DNA of 64,000 bases from Providencia stuartii (GTDB taxonomy: Bacteria; Pseudomonadota; Gammaproteobacteria; Enterobacterales; Enterobacteriaceae). The notes under the pieces were generated by a model. The model had not been told where the DNA came from and searched no databases. It saw only the letters and a program-made list of their open reading frames with translations. A program made the position numbers and the translations under genes. Shown here piece after piece: positions 10,095 through 19,416 of this stretch (the first letter of the stretch is position 1; each line of letters starts with the position of its first letter). Where the stretch lies: assembly GCF_029277985.1 (NCBI RefSeq), contig NZ_CP119546.1, positions 2,170,001 through 2,234,000 of the forward strand. The letters are read 5' to 3'.

Positions 10095-11735
10095 ATGAGT
10101 AAATACATTCATAAAACCATGGTTGCTTTAGGTGTTACTGCTGGATTGATGGCTGGAGGGATGACGAGTAGTGTTGCTGCAACGGTACCTGCTGGTGTTG
10201 AGCTTGCGCAGAAACAAACACTCGTTCGTAATAATGGCTCTGAACCTCAATCTCTTGATCCACATAAAATTGAAGGTGTTCCGGAATCCGCTTTAGCTCG
10301 TGATCTTTTTGAAGGTCTAACGATCGTTGGACCAAATGGTGAAATTTTGCCTGGCTCGGCAGTCAGCTGGGAAAATAAAGATTTTAAAGAATGGACTTTT
10401 AAAATTCGTGAGGGAGCTAAATGGTCAAATGGAGATCCCGTAACGGCCCACGATTTTGTCTATAGTTTCCAACGTCTTGTTGACCCTGATACCGCTTCTC
10501 CTTATGCAAGCTATTTACAGTATGCGCACTTGAAAAATGTAGATGACATTATTGTTGGTAAGAAAAAACCAGAAGAACTCGGTGTTAAAGCATTAGATGA
10601 CCATACCCTTGTTCTCGAATTGAGTGAAGCAGTACCGTATATCCCTAAACTTTTGATCCATTCATCAATGTCACCAGTAAACAAAAAAGTGATTGAAAAA
10701 TATGGTGCAAAATGGACTCAACCACAAAACTTTGTGGGGAATGGGGCTTATAAATTAAAAGACTGGACAGTCAATGAACGCATTGTCCTTGAGCGTAGCC
10801 CGAGCTATTGGGATAATGCTAATACCATTATCGACCAAGTCACTTACCTGCCAATTTCCTCTGAAGTTACCGATGTTAACCGTTACCGTAGCGGTGAAAT
10901 CGACATGACTTACAGTAATTTACCCATTGAGCAATTTAAAACGCTGCAAAAAAATATGCCAGATGAGCTACGGGTAAATCCTTATCTGTGTATCTATTAC
11001 TATGAAATTAACAACGAAAAGCCACCCTTTAATGATCCTCGTGTAAGGGAAGCATTAAAACTTTCTATGGATAGAGACGTCATTACTTATAAAGTGAAAG
11101 CTCAAGGCGATATCCCTGCTTATGGGTTTACACCACCATTTACCAACGGCATGAAAACGGAAAAGCCAGATTGGTATGCGAATATGACGCAAGAGCAGCG
11201 CAACGAAAAAGCGAAACAGCTGCTCGAAGAAGCGGGTTACAACAAAGCAAATCCATTGAAGTTTAATTTATTGTATAACACCTCTGATTTACATAAGCGT
11301 ATTGCGATTGCCGCTTCCTCAATGTGGAAGAAAAACATTGGCGCAGAAGTCAAATTAGAAAACCAAGAGTGGAAAACTTTCTTAGATAGCCGACATCAAG
11401 GCGCTTATGATGTTGCTCGTGCTGGTTGGTGTGCAGACTATAACGAACCTTCTTCTTTCCTCAATATGCTACTGTCCCATAGTAGTAATAATACTGTTCA
11501 TTATAAGAATAAAGACTTCGATGCTACGATGAAGCAGACGTTGCAAGTGAAAACGGATGAAGAACGTGCCGATCTCTATGATAAAGCTGAAAAAATCTTA
11601 GATAAAGATTCCGCTGTTGTGCCATTGTACTACTATGTAAACACGCGTTTAGTTAAACCGTATGTGGGGGGTTATACAGGTAAAGACCCTCTCGATAACC
11701 TTCATACTAAAGACCTTTATATTATTAAGCACTAA
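10095..11735 (+). CDS. oppA: Periplasmic oligopeptide-binding protein, second paralogue
   Basis: Second OppA in tandem, 92 nt after the first. The ATG at 10095 gives a typical signal peptide (MSKYIHKTMVALGVTAGLM, cleavage near SVAA) and a 546-residue product, close to the 543 of E. coli OppA. Upstream in-frame TTG and ATG codons at 10035-10077 would add a non-signal extension. It shares SLDPHKIEGVPE, NRYRSGEIDM, YLCIYYYEINNEKPPF and WCADYNEPS with its neighbour. Being adjacent to oppB and closest in length to E. coli OppA, it is probably the canonical receptor. Confidence 0.95.
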   Translation: MSKYIHKTMVALGVTAGLMAGGMTSSVAATVPAGVELAQKQTLVRNNGSEPQSLDPHKIEGVPESALARDLFEGLTIVGPNGEILPGSAVSWENKDFKEWTFKIREGAKWSNGDPVTAHDFVYSFQRLVDPDTASPYASYLQYAHLKNVDDIIVGKKKPEELGVKALDDHTLVLELSEAVPYIPKLLIHSSMSPVNKKVIEKYGAKWTQPQNFVGNGAYKLKDWTVNERIVLERSPSYWDNANTIIDQVTYLPISSEVTDVNRYRSGEIDMTYSNLPIEQFKTLQKNMPDELRVNPYLCIYYYEINNEKPPFNDPRVREALKLSMDRDVITYKVKAQGDIPAYGFTPPFTNGMKTEKPDWYANMTQEQRNEKAKQLLEEAGYNKANPLKFNLLYNTSDLHKRIAIAASSMWKKNIGAEVKLENQEWKTFLDSRHQGAYDVARAGWCADYNEPSSFLNMLLSHSSNNTVHYKNKDFDATMKQTLQVKTDEERADLYDKAEKILDKDSAVVPLYYYVNTRLVKPYVGGYTGKDPLDNLHTKDLYIIKH

Positions 11736-11743
11736 CAATAACA

Positions 11744-11765
11744 GTCCGGCTCTGAGGAGCCGGAC
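11744..11765 (+). other. GC-rich intercistronic hairpin between oppA and oppB
   Basis: GTCCGGCTC (11744-11752) and GAGCCGGAC (11757-11765) make a perfect 9-bp stem with a TGAG loop. There is no T-run, so it is not a standard terminator. Its place just after oppA suggests 3'-end protection of abundant oppA mRNA and lower expression of oppBCDF, as known for other periplasmic transport operons (inference). Confidence 0.7.
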
Positions 11766-11813
11766 AACAATGTGATGATTGGTCCGGCTAAGCAACAGAT
11801 GTAGGGAAGGGCA

Positions 11814-12734
11814 ATGTTAAAATTTATTATACGTCGCTTACTAGAAGCGATTCCGACACTTTTTATTCTTATTACGATTTCATTTTTTATGATGCGGTTA
11901 GCACCAGGCAGCCCTTTCACGGGAGAACGTAAACTACCGCCTGAAGTTATGGCGAATATAGAAGCGAAATATCACTTAAATGACCCGATGTATAAGCAAT
12001 ATTTCAACTATTTAGTGCAATTATCTAAAGGTGATTTTGGCCCATCATTTAAATATAAAGACTATAGTGTTAACGACTTAGTCGCGAAAGCATTTCCTGT
12101 CTCTGCAAAATTAGGGGCTACTGCCTTTATCGTTGCCGTATTCTTTGGTGTGTCTGCTGGCGTTATTGCCGCATTAAATCAAAATAGTAAATGGGACTTT
12201 ACGGTCATGGGGTTTGCCATGACGGGGGTTGTCATCCCCAGCTTTGTAGTGGCACCGCTATTGGTGCTGATTTTCGCCATTCATTTGAAATGGCTCCCTG
12301 GTGGTGGCTGGGACGGCGGTAATATCAAACACATGATATTACCGATGGTGGCATTATCGCTAGCCTATATTGCAAGCATCTCACGTATTACACGTGGCTC
12401 AATGATAGAGATTATGCACTCAAACTTCATTCGTACTGCGCGCGCAAAAGGCTTACCACTTCGTACTATCATCTTACGTCATGCATTGAAACCTGCTTTG
12501 CTTCCTGTGCTTTCGTATATGGGGCCTGCATTTGTGGGGATTATCACAGGTTCAATGGTGATAGAAACGATTTTTGGTTTACCAGGCATTGGGCAATTAT
12601 TTGTTAATGGTGCATTGAACCGTGACTATTCATTGGTTCTTAGTCTAACAATTTTAGTCGGTGTATTGACCATTGCCTTTAATGCGATTGTCGATGTGTT
12701 ATACGCTGTTATCGACCCGAAAATTCGTTATTAA
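11814..12734 (+). CDS. oppB: Oligopeptide ABC transporter permease OppB
   Basis: Inner-membrane permease subunit that pairs with OppC to form the peptide channel. Six membrane segments are expected from the hydrophobic pattern. The cytoplasmic EAA loop that docks the ATPases is visible as ARAKGLPLRTIILRHALKPALLP around residues 205-228. The N-terminus MLKFIIRRLLEAIPTLF is typical of the DppB/OppB family, and 306 residues is the usual length. An AGGGAAGGGC ribosome binding site precedes the start. Confidence 0.97.
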   Translation: MLKFIIRRLLEAIPTLFILITISFFMMRLAPGSPFTGERKLPPEVMANIEAKYHLNDPMYKQYFNYLVQLSKGDFGPSFKYKDYSVNDLVAKAFPVSAKLGATAFIVAVFFGVSAGVIAALNQNSKWDFTVMGFAMTGVVIPSFVVAPLLVLIFAIHLKWLPGGGWDGGNIKHMILPMVALSLAYIASISRITRGSMIEIMHSNFIRTARAKGLPLRTIILRHALKPALLPVLSYMGPAFVGIITGSMVIETIFGLPGIGQLFVNGALNRDYSLVLSLTILVGVLTIAFNAIVDVLYAVIDPKIRY

Positions 12735-12749
12735 TCCGGAGAAGACACT

Positions 12750-13658
12750 GTGTTATTGAATCAAAAGAATAGTGAAGCTCTGGAAAAACTTTCGGAGCAA
12801 TTAGATATTGAAGGGCGTAGTTTGTGGCAGGATGCACGACGTCGATTTATGCATAACCGTGCTGCAATATTTAGCCTGTTTGTCCTATTTTTGATTACGT
12901 TATTTGTGATTTTTGCACCGATGTTATCCCCCTTTTTATATGATGATACGGACTGGGAAATGATGTCGATGCCGCCAGATATGGCGAGTGGGCACTATTT
13001 TGGTACCGATGCTTCTGGTCGAGATCTTTTAGTTAGGGTCGCTATCGGTGGGCGTATCTCTCTGATGGTTGGAGTCGCTGCTGCACTTGTGGCTGTTATT
13101 GTGGGCACACTTTATGGCTCTCTGGCTGGCTATGTTGGTGGAAAAGTAGACTCCTTTATGATGCGTTTATTGGAGATCTTAAACTCATTTCCATTTATGT
13201 TCTTTGTGATTTTGCTAGTGACATTATTTGGCACGAATATCTTATTGATATTTGTCGCTATTGGTATGGTTTCTTGGTTGGATATGGCGCGTATCGTGCG
13301 TGGGCAAACTTTAGGGCTGAAACGAAAAGAATTTATTGAGGCCGCTTTAGTTTGTGGTGTGAGCACTCGCCACATTATTTTACGCCATATTGTTCCTAAC
13401 GTATTAGGTGTTGTTGTCGTGTATGCATCATTACTCGTGCCAAGCATGATCTTATTTGAATCGTTTTTAAGCTTTCTCGGGTTAGGTACTCAAGAGCCGT
13501 TGAGTAGTTGGGGCGCATTATTAAGTGATGGTGCTAATTCTATGGAAGTGACGCCATGGTTATTATTGATCCCAGCGTGTTTTCTTGTTGTCACACTATT
13601 TTGTTTTAACTTTATCGGCGATGGTTTACGTGATGCCCTCGACCCGAAAGACCGCTAG
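12750..13658 (+). CDS. oppC: Oligopeptide ABC transporter permease OppC
   Basis: Second permease subunit of the Opp transporter. It begins with a GTG codon 15 nt after oppB, preceded by GGAGAAG. Features are a cytoplasmic N-terminal segment (SLWQDARRRFMHNRAA), six hydrophobic segments, the sequence FGTDASGRDLLVRV typical of DppC/OppC proteins, and an EAA loop (EAALVCGVSTRHIILRHIVPN) near residue 200. Length 302 equals E. coli OppC. It is translated in one operon with oppB and oppD. Confidence 0.97.
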   Translation: MLLNQKNSEALEKLSEQLDIEGRSLWQDARRRFMHNRAAIFSLFVLFLITLFVIFAPMLSPFLYDDTDWEMMSMPPDMASGHYFGTDASGRDLLVRVAIGGRISLMVGVAAALVAVIVGTLYGSLAGYVGGKVDSFMMRLLEILNSFPFMFFVILLVTLFGTNILLIFVAIGMVSWLDMARIVRGQTLGLKRKEFIEAALVCGVSTRHIILRHIVPNVLGVVVVYASLLVPSMILFESFLSFLGLGTQEPLSSWGALLSDGANSMEVTPWLLLIPACFLVVTLFCFNFIGDGLRDALDPKDR

Positions 13659-13669
13659 AGGGAATGACT

Positions 13670-14659
13670 ATGTCTGAAATTAAATCATCTAACCCTCTAC
13701 TGAGAGTTAAAGATCTCAACGTCACTTTTTCAACGCCAGATGGTGATGTAACAGCCGTTAATAAACTGAATTTTGAATTACGAGCCGGTGAAACCTTAGG
13801 TATTGTGGGAGAATCAGGTTCAGGAAAATCCCAAACGGCTTTCGCTCTCATGGGGTTGTTAGCCCGTAATGGCAAAATAGGTGGCTCGGCCATATTTAAT
13901 GGTCGTGAAATCCTTAATTTAAAAGAAAAGGATTTGAATAGGATGCGAGCAGAAGAGATTTCGATTATCTTCCAAGATCCTATGACGTCATTAAATCCTT
14001 ACTTAAAAATTGGAACACAATTATCTGAAGTGCTAATGCTGCATAAAGGTATGGGGAAACAGGAAGCTTTTGAAGAGTCCGTACGTATGCTCGATGCAGT
14101 AAAAATGCCAGAAGCCCGTAAAAGAATGAATATGTATCCTCATGAATTTTCTGGTGGGATGCGTCAACGTGTCATGATCGCCATGGCATTATTGTGTCAG
14201 CCTAAATTATTGATAGCGGATGAACCGACAACGGCATTAGATGTTACGGTTCAAGCGCAGATCATGACGTTATTAAATGAACTGAAACAAGAGTTTGATA
14301 CAGCCATTATTTTGATCACTCATGACTTAGGCGTGGTTGCTGGGGTGTGTGACAAAGTTCTGGTGATGTATGCAGGGCGTACCATGGAATACGGCACAGC
14401 GCGCGATATTTTTTATCATCCTTCTCATCCCTATTCGTTGGGATTACTTGCAGCAGTACCGCGTTTGGATGGTGATGATGAAAGCCTCGCAACCATACCT
14501 GGTAACCCGCCTAATTTGTTGCGCCTGCCAAAAGGCTGCCCATTTTCTCCGCGCTGCCAATATGCGAATGAACAATGTATTGAACATGAGCCTGAGCTGA
14601 GCGTCTTTTCAACGGATCGTTTGAGAGCTTGCTTTAAGCCAGTGGAGGAGTTGGTATGA
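13670..14659 (+). CDS. oppD: Oligopeptide ABC transporter ATPase OppD
   Basis: Cytoplasmic ATPase powering peptide uptake. It has Walker A GESGSGKSQ, the ABC signature FSGGMRQRVMIAMAL, Walker B LLIADEPTTALD and the switch His in ITHDLG. The C-terminal oligopeptide/dipeptide extension has the cysteine cluster GCPFSPRCQYANEQC typical of the Fe-S-like motif in these subunits. ATG 13670 is preferred over 13664 because AGAGGGA ends at 13663. The end overlaps oppF by ATGA. Confidence 0.96.
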   Translation: MSEIKSSNPLLRVKDLNVTFSTPDGDVTAVNKLNFELRAGETLGIVGESGSGKSQTAFALMGLLARNGKIGGSAIFNGREILNLKEKDLNRMRAEEISIIFQDPMTSLNPYLKIGTQLSEVLMLHKGMGKQEAFEESVRMLDAVKMPEARKRMNMYPHEFSGGMRQRVMIAMALLCQPKLLIADEPTTALDVTVQAQIMTLLNELKQEFDTAIILITHDLGVVAGVCDKVLVMYAGRTMEYGTARDIFYHPSHPYSLGLLAAVPRLDGDDESLATIPGNPPNLLRLPKGCPFSPRCQYANEQCIEHEPELSVFSTDRLRACFKPVEELV

Positions 14660-15657
14660 CACAGCATGAAAATAGACCCGTTTTGCTCGAAGTTAATGAT
14701 TTAAAAGTTCATTTTGCTATTCGAGACAAAAAACAATGGTTCTGGCAGCCTGATAAAAGTTTAAAGGCGGTTGATGGTGTGACACTGCGCTTATATGAAG
14801 GTGAAACACTGGGTGTCGTGGGGGAATCTGGGTGTGGAAAGTCCACTTTTGCTCGCGCTATTATTGGGTTAGTGAAATCATCGGGAGGCACCGTCAGTTG
14901 GTTAGGACGTGATTTACTAGGGTTAAATGAAAAACAGTGGCGAGATGTACGTAACGACATTCAAATGATTTTCCAAGACCCTTTAGCGTCACTAAATCCG
15001 CGTATGACAATCGGTGATATCATCGCTGAACCGTTGAAAACCTATAATCCAAAGATGCGTCAATCTGAAGTGACGGAAAAAGTCAGAAAAATGATGATGC
15101 GAGTAGGGTTATTACCCAATTTAATCAACCGTTATCCTCACGAGTTTTCTGGTGGACAATGTCAGCGTATTGGGATTGCAAGAGCACTGATCCTTGAACC
15201 CAAACTCGTTATTTGTGATGAACCAGTATCTGCACTTGATGTGTCCATTCAAGCACAGGTGGTTAATTTATTGCAAGAATTGCAAAGGGAAATGGGCTTA
15301 TCCTTGATCTTTATTGCTCATGATTTGGCCGTCGTAAAGCATATTTCTGACCGGGTATTAGTGATGTATTTAGGTAATGCGGTTGAGTTGGGAACCTATG
15401 ATGAGGTGTATAACAATCCTCTTCATCCTTATACGAAAGCCTTGATGTCAGCAGTGCCTGTTCCTGATCCGGATAAAGAGAAAAATAAAGCGATAGAGTT
15501 ATTGGAAGGGGAATTACCTTCTCCCATTAATCCACCGTCGGGTTGTGTGTTTAGAACTCGTTGCCCATTAGCTGATGAAGGTTGTGCGAAAACGAAGCCT
15601 TTGTTAGAGGGAAGTTTTAAACATGCGGTATCTTGTTTAAAGGTTGATCCACTTTAA
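14656..15657 (+). CDS. oppF: Oligopeptide ABC transporter ATPase OppF
   Basis: Partner ATPase of OppD. Walker A GESGCGKST, signature FSGGQCQRIGIARAL, Walker B LVICDEPVSALD and the His of IAHDLAVV are intact. The C-terminal extension carries the Cys-containing stretch SGCVFRTRCPLADEGC. The start overlaps the oppD stop (ATGA), implying translational coupling. It is the last gene of the operon, followed by a terminator. Confidence 0.96.
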   Translation: MTQHENRPVLLEVNDLKVHFAIRDKKQWFWQPDKSLKAVDGVTLRLYEGETLGVVGESGCGKSTFARAIIGLVKSSGGTVSWLGRDLLGLNEKQWRDVRNDIQMIFQDPLASLNPRMTIGDIIAEPLKTYNPKMRQSEVTEKVRKMMMRVGLLPNLINRYPHEFSGGQCQRIGIARALILEPKLVICDEPVSALDVSIQAQVVNLLQELQREMGLSLIFIAHDLAVVKHISDRVLVMYLGNAVELGTYDEVYNNPLHPYTKALMSAVPVPDPDKEKNKAIELLEGELPSPINPPSGCVFRTRCPLADEGCAKTKPLLEGSFKHAVSCLKVDPL

Positions 15658-15669
15658 CGATGAAATTTA

Positions 15670-15694
15670 AAAGGGCCGTTAGGCCCTTTTTTTA
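15670..15694 (+). terminator. opp operon terminator
   Basis: AAGGGCC (15671-15677) and GGCCCTT (15682-15688) enclose a GTTA loop and are followed by a T-run. Confidence 0.85.
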
Positions 15695-15729
15695 ATGCGT
15701 ATTTTATGCGAAAGCCGTATCAATATTGA

Positions 15730-16062
15730 TCAACGCTTCCATAAAATATGGTGGAAGGGAACGGCTGGATTACGGCTAATCAAAACTCGAGCAAAGATAT
15801 CGTTAATATCTTCATCTGCGGATTGCGCTAAGCCAATAATCACTTCGCTAAAATTTTCTAAATTAAATTCAGGTTGAATAATGCTTTGCCAATGCGAAGT
15901 CAGTGGCACAATTTCAGCAGCGCCACACTCTTCAAATTGCAGGGCAAAAATCACCTGATCAGCAGGCTCTAGGTTTGTCATAGCGCCTTCTAGGAACAAG
16001 TCATAGGCTATTTCAATGATTTCATCCTCATCGATAAGTTGTACAGTTAGTGGCTTAGTCAT
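15730..16062 (-). CDS. yciU: YciU family protein (putative dsDNA mimic)
   Basis: Small acidic protein of the YciU/HI1450 family, proposed from structure of family members to mimic double-stranded DNA. The true role is unknown. The 110 residues include the family segments AYDLFLE, LEPADQVIFALQFEE, FSEVIIGLA and INDIFARVLISR, with many Asp/Glu as expected. It is 23 nt downstream of clsA on the same strand and is likely co-transcribed with it, as in E. coli. Confidence 0.88.
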   Translation of the reverse strand: MTKPLTVQLIDEDEIIEIAYDLFLEGAMTNLEPADQVIFALQFEECGAAEIVPLTSHWQSIIQPEFNLENFSEVIIGLAQSADEDINDIFARVLISRNPAVPFHHILWKR

Positions 16063-16085
16063 GACAGTTCCTAAAGTTAAATAAA

Positions 16086-17546
16086 TTACAATAACGGGCT
16101 AAAGAAGTAGCATAAACGTTCAACAACGCGATTCCAGAATGGTCGTTGTTCCCATTCCTCGATTTCGAGTCGTGTAGAACGGGCGATATAATCATACTGT
16201 ACCATCGTTAGGTCGCTACCAAAGTTTTTATCATCGATCACAACGGTGATTTCAAAATTCAGCCATAAACTCCGCATATCCAAGTTGACCGAGCCTACGA
16301 GGCTAAGCTCTCCATCAACTAGAACACTTTTCGTGTGCAAGAGTCCATCTTCAAATTGATAAATTTTGACGCCGGCTTCTAACAACTCAGAATAAAATGA
16401 ACGGCTTGCCCAACGAACAAGAAACGAGTCATTTTGCCTTGGCATCACAATACTGACATCGACTCCACGCATTGCTGCGGTGCAAATAGCGTGTAATAAA
16501 TCATCACTAGGAACGAAATAAGGCGTAGTCATTATGAGCTGTTTACGAGCGGAGAAAATCGCCGTCATTAATGATTGTTGAATCAACTCGTCAGGGAAAC
16601 CTGGACCAGAAGCAATCATTTGCGTGGTATGACCGTTAGCTTGTTCAAATGGCATAATATTGGTGTCTGGTGGCGGTGGCAAAATACGTTGTCCCGTCTC
16701 CATTTCCCAATCAAACGCATAAACAATACCTAACGTGGTACTGACAGGGCCTTCCATACGTACCAAAATATCGACCCATTCACCCACACCAGCATCCTGC
16801 TTGAAATAGCGTGGGTCAACCATATTCATACTTCCGGTATAAGAGATATAGTTATCGATCACCACAATTTTACGGTGTTGACGTAAATCCATGCGGCGCA
16901 AGAAAAAACGCATTAGATTTACTTTTAATGATTCAACAAATTCAATTCCAGCAGCCCGCATTTTGGCGGGGTAATCGCTACGGAAAAAATGCCAACTACC
17001 CGCAGAGTCCACCATAATGCGGCATCTTACACCACGTTTAGCCGCGTTGAGTAAGGCTTCGGTAACGCCATCGACTAATCCACCGGGTTGCCAGATATAA
17101 AATACCATTTCAATAGAATGCTGTGCATTGTTGATATCGTTGACGATAGATTTAAGGGATTCTTCACAAGTAGTCAGGAGCTGAATGCGATTCCCTTTAA
17201 CGCCAGCAATACCTTGGCGTTTTTCACACAACTGAAAAAGTGGCTCGGCGACAGGGCTATTTTCAGTGGCAAAAATATGTTTTGAATGACGCAAGTTTTC
17301 AAGCCAAGTCGCGACAGATGGCCACATTTGCTGTGCTTTATCAACACGCCGTTTCCCCAAATGGAGCTCGCCGAATGCAATATAGGCGATAATACCGACT
17401 AATGGCAGAATATAGATAATTAATAACCATGTCATCGCTGAGGTGACAGGGCGTCGTTTCACAAGAATTCGAACGGTAATTGCTGCAATTATTAACCAAT
17501 ATAAGAAAAACAATAACCAGCTCAATAGCGTATACACGGTTGCCAT
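16086..17546 (-). CDS. clsA: Cardiolipin synthase A
   Basis: Inner-membrane phospholipase D-family enzyme that condenses two phosphatidylglycerol molecules into cardiolipin. Two N-terminal hydrophobic segments (about 5-30 and 38-60) anchor it. Two HKD motifs are intact: [18 protein letters not shown] near 220 and [18 protein letters not shown] near 400. Length 486 matches E. coli ClsA. It is followed closely by yciU on the same strand. Confidence 0.96.
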   Translation of the reverse strand: MATVYTLLSWLLFFLYWLIIAAITVRILVKRRPVTSAMTWLLIIYILPLVGIIAYIAFGELHLGKRRVDKAQQMWPSVATWLENLRHSKHIFATENSPVAEPLFQLCEKRQGIAGVKGNRIQLLTTCEESLKSIVNDINNAQHSIEMVFYIWQPGGLVDGVTEALLNAAKRGVRCRIMVDSAGSWHFFRSDYPAKMRAAGIEFVESLKVNLMRFFLRRMDLRQHRKIVVIDNYISYTGSMNMVDPRYFKQDAGVGEWVDILVRMEGPVSTTLGIVYAFDWEMETGQRILPPPPDTNIMPFEQANGHTTQMIASGPGFPDELIQQSLMTAIFSARKQLIMTTPYFVPSDDLLHAICTAAMRGVDVSIVMPRQNDSFLVRWASRSFYSELLEAGVKIYQFEDGLLHTKSVLVDGELSLVGSVNLDMRSLWLNFEITVVIDDKNFGSDLTMVQYDYIARSTRLEIEEWEQRPFWNRVVERLCYFFSPLL

Positions 17547-17858
17547 AATCGATTACATGCCTCACAAAATAGGAGAGTGTAAAAATAGTCAAAAAATGAA
17601 ATAGACCTTATAAAATAAAAACTGATGTTAATCCTAATAGAATTTAGCAAAAAGTCATCTTAAAAGCTTTGCTAAATCTTATAGATTAATAATGAAAAAA
17701 CAATTTATTCTCTTGATAGTTATCTTTTGATATCAAATTCATGCAGAGTTGAAATATTTTACCAATTTTAAGGTTATTCTTGGCTAGCGCGACTAAAGGT
17801 CTATAATATTTTACCAATTTCACTCGTAGTTAAATTCAGTAATCAAAAGGATAAAAAA
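17547..17858. other. Divergent clsA/yciY control region with a 16-bp direct repeat
   Basis: AT-rich 312-bp region serving divergent clsA and yciY. The 16-mer AATATTTTACCAATTT occurs exactly twice, at 17753-17768 and 17805-17820, in the same orientation and 52 bp apart, the second ending 38 bp before the yciY start. A short TTTGATATCAAA palindrome lies at about 17727-17738. No assigned regulator. Confidence 0.5.
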
Positions 17859-18032
17859 ATGAGACGTAGTAGGCATGAAGTGGGTCGCTGGCGGATGTTA
17901 AGACAATCCTTAAGACGCCGTCGACGCTGGCTTGAAGGGCATTCAAGGCGCAATATGCATATCTACTCAATCAGAAAATTTGATATCTATAAACGCCGCC
18001 GTTCCTTACTATTTACCCAGTGGAGTGAGTAA
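17859..18032 (+). CDS. yciY: Small basic protein YciY
   Basis: A 57-residue ORF below the usual length cut-off, starting MRRSRHEVGRWRMLRQ and containing WLEGHSRRNM and YSIRK. These match the conserved parts of E. coli YciY, a 57-residue protein at the same position beside cls. It is extremely Arg-rich and has no known function. The upstream AAAAGGATAAAAAA supplies a ribosome binding site. The Arg-rich composition suggests nucleic-acid or ribosome contact, which is speculation. Confidence 0.8.
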   Translation: MRRSRHEVGRWRMLRQSLRRRRRWLEGHSRRNMHIYSIRKFDIYKRRRSLLFTQWSE

Positions 18033-18073
18033 AAAGAGTAGGGCTCAGTCTCACAATTTTCACTTTGAATGAC

Positions 18074-18100
18074 AAACCTTATTGAATATGATTGCTATTT
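18074..18100. promoter_or_regulatory. Possible Fur box upstream of tonB
   Basis: GAATATGATTGCTATTTGC in this interval matches about 11 of 19 positions of the Fur consensus. tonB is iron-repressed in enterobacteria and the site is suitably placed about 65 bp before the start, but the match is weak. Confidence 0.3.
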
Positions 18101-18157
18101 GCATTTAAACTATCGGTCATATTCTTTAGGTTGAAAGTCGTAGGGTAGAAAATTCGT

Positions 18158-18895
18158 ATGCGTTGGATCCGTTGGCCTCTTATTATTATCATTTCGTTGT
18201 CTATTCATGCAGGGCTTGCTATGGCATGGATTTTCAATCAGCCGAAGACAGCAACCGTGGTGGAGCCTATGACGATAGCCATGGTTGCATTTGAGTCGGA
18301 TGAACCCGCGGTCGAGCCTGCCGCCGCTCAACCGGAACCAACGCCACAACCTGAACCAGAACCTGAGCCAGAACCAGAACCTATTGTTGAACCTGAACCC
18401 GTTGTTGAACCGGCTATCGCATTAGAAAAGAAACCTGAAGTTAAGAAAAAGCCAAAGCCTAAAAAAGAAGAAAAACGTGAAGTTAAGAAAGAGGCGAAGC
18501 CAGTTGAAAAACAGCTAGCAAACAATGATTTAAAACCGCTATCTAACTTGAATGCCGCGGCGCCTAAATCAACGGCGAATGTCACTGCAAACAACAAAGG
18601 GGCAACGAGCTCTCAATCTACCAGTCAACGTGGACCTAAAGCTATCCGTAAACAGGCTCCTTCTTACCCAGAACGTGCTCGCCGTTTAGGTAAAGATGGT
18701 TACGTTAAGGTTCGCTATGACATTGATGCTGATGGGCGTGTTACCAATATTGAGTTTGTAGAAGCAACGCCAAAAGGTTTATTTGAACGTGACGTAAAAC
18801 GCGCGATGAATCGTTGGACATTCGAAAAATTGCCTGCAAAAGGTTATGTGACGGAAATATATTTCAAAATTGATGGCACAGTAAGCCAAGTGTAA
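18158..18895 (+). CDS. tonB: TonB energy-transducing protein
   Basis: Couples the proton motive force of ExbB-ExbD to outer-membrane siderophore and vitamin B12 receptors. The N-terminal membrane anchor has the conserved Ser-x3-His pair (S13, H17). A long Pro-Glu and Pro-Lys spacer follows (about 50-115), then a Ser/Asn-rich linker and the C-terminal TonB fold (about 165-245) with YPERARRLGKDGYVKVRYDI. Length 245 versus 239 in E. coli. The kch and yciI genes that lie between yciY and tonB in E. coli are absent here. Confidence 0.96.
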   Translation: MRWIRWPLIIIISLSIHAGLAMAWIFNQPKTATVVEPMTIAMVAFESDEPAVEPAAAQPEPTPQPEPEPEPEPEPIVEPEPVVEPAIALEKKPEVKKKPKPKKEEKREVKKEAKPVEKQLANNDLKPLSNLNAAAPKSTANVTANNKGATSSQSTSQRGPKAIRKQAPSYPERARRLGKDGYVKVRYDIDADGRVTNIEFVEATPKGLFERDVKRAMNRWTFEKLPAKGYVTEIYFKIDGTVSQV

Positions 18896-18925
18896 AGCCG
18901 TTTTGTTAAACGATAGAGAAAATAA

Positions 18926-18967
18926 AACGCCCCCATAAACGGCTAAATAGGTTTTGGGGGCGTTATT
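18926..18967. terminator. tonB/yciA bidirectional terminator
   Basis: AACGCCCCCA (18926-18935) pairs perfectly with TGGGGGCGTT (18955-18964) across a 19-nt loop between convergent genes. Confidence 0.75.
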
Positions 18968-18999
18968 GATTGGTCAGGTACTCGAATTGATATGCAAAG

Positions 19000-19416
19000 T
19001 TACTCAGTGCTCTCTAACTGAAAATATTGTTTTTCCTGAGGTAGTTGACGAGGCGAATTATCATCATTAACAGCCACATAGGTGAAGACGGCATCTGTTG
19101 CTCGATAACGATGACCCACTGGCTCTGTCGCCACTTTTTTTACCCATACTTCAATATTAATGGTAATGGAGCTTTTACCTGTTTTTAAACAACGCGCATA
19201 GCAGCAAACCACATCACCAACGGCGACAGGTTTTTGAAATTTAATGCCATTTACGGCAACAGTGACAACGCGCCCAAGTGCAATTTCTTTTGCTAAAATT
19301 GCACCGCCAATATCCATTTGAGACATTAACCAGCCACCAAAAATATCACCATTTGCATTTGTATCTGCTGGCATGGCTAAAGTACGTAAGACTAATTCCC
19401 CGTTTGGTAATTGCAT
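19000..19416 (-). CDS. yciA: Acyl-CoA thioesterase YciA
   Basis: Hotdog-fold thioesterase hydrolysing a wide range of acyl-CoAs in the cytoplasm. The segment MPADTNANGDIFGGWLMSQ includes the catalytic Asp and the hotdog helix. VAVGDVVCCYARC and INIEVWVKKV follow as in E. coli YciA. Length 138 versus 132, the difference lying at the C-terminus. It ends convergent to tonB. Confidence 0.95.
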   Translation of the reverse strand: MQLPNGELVLRTLAMPADTNANGDIFGGWLMSQMDIGGAILAKEIALGRVVTVAVNGIKFQKPVAVGDVVCCYARCLKTGKSSITINIEVWVKKVATEPVGHRYRATDAVFTYVAVNDDNSPRQLPQEKQYFQLESTE

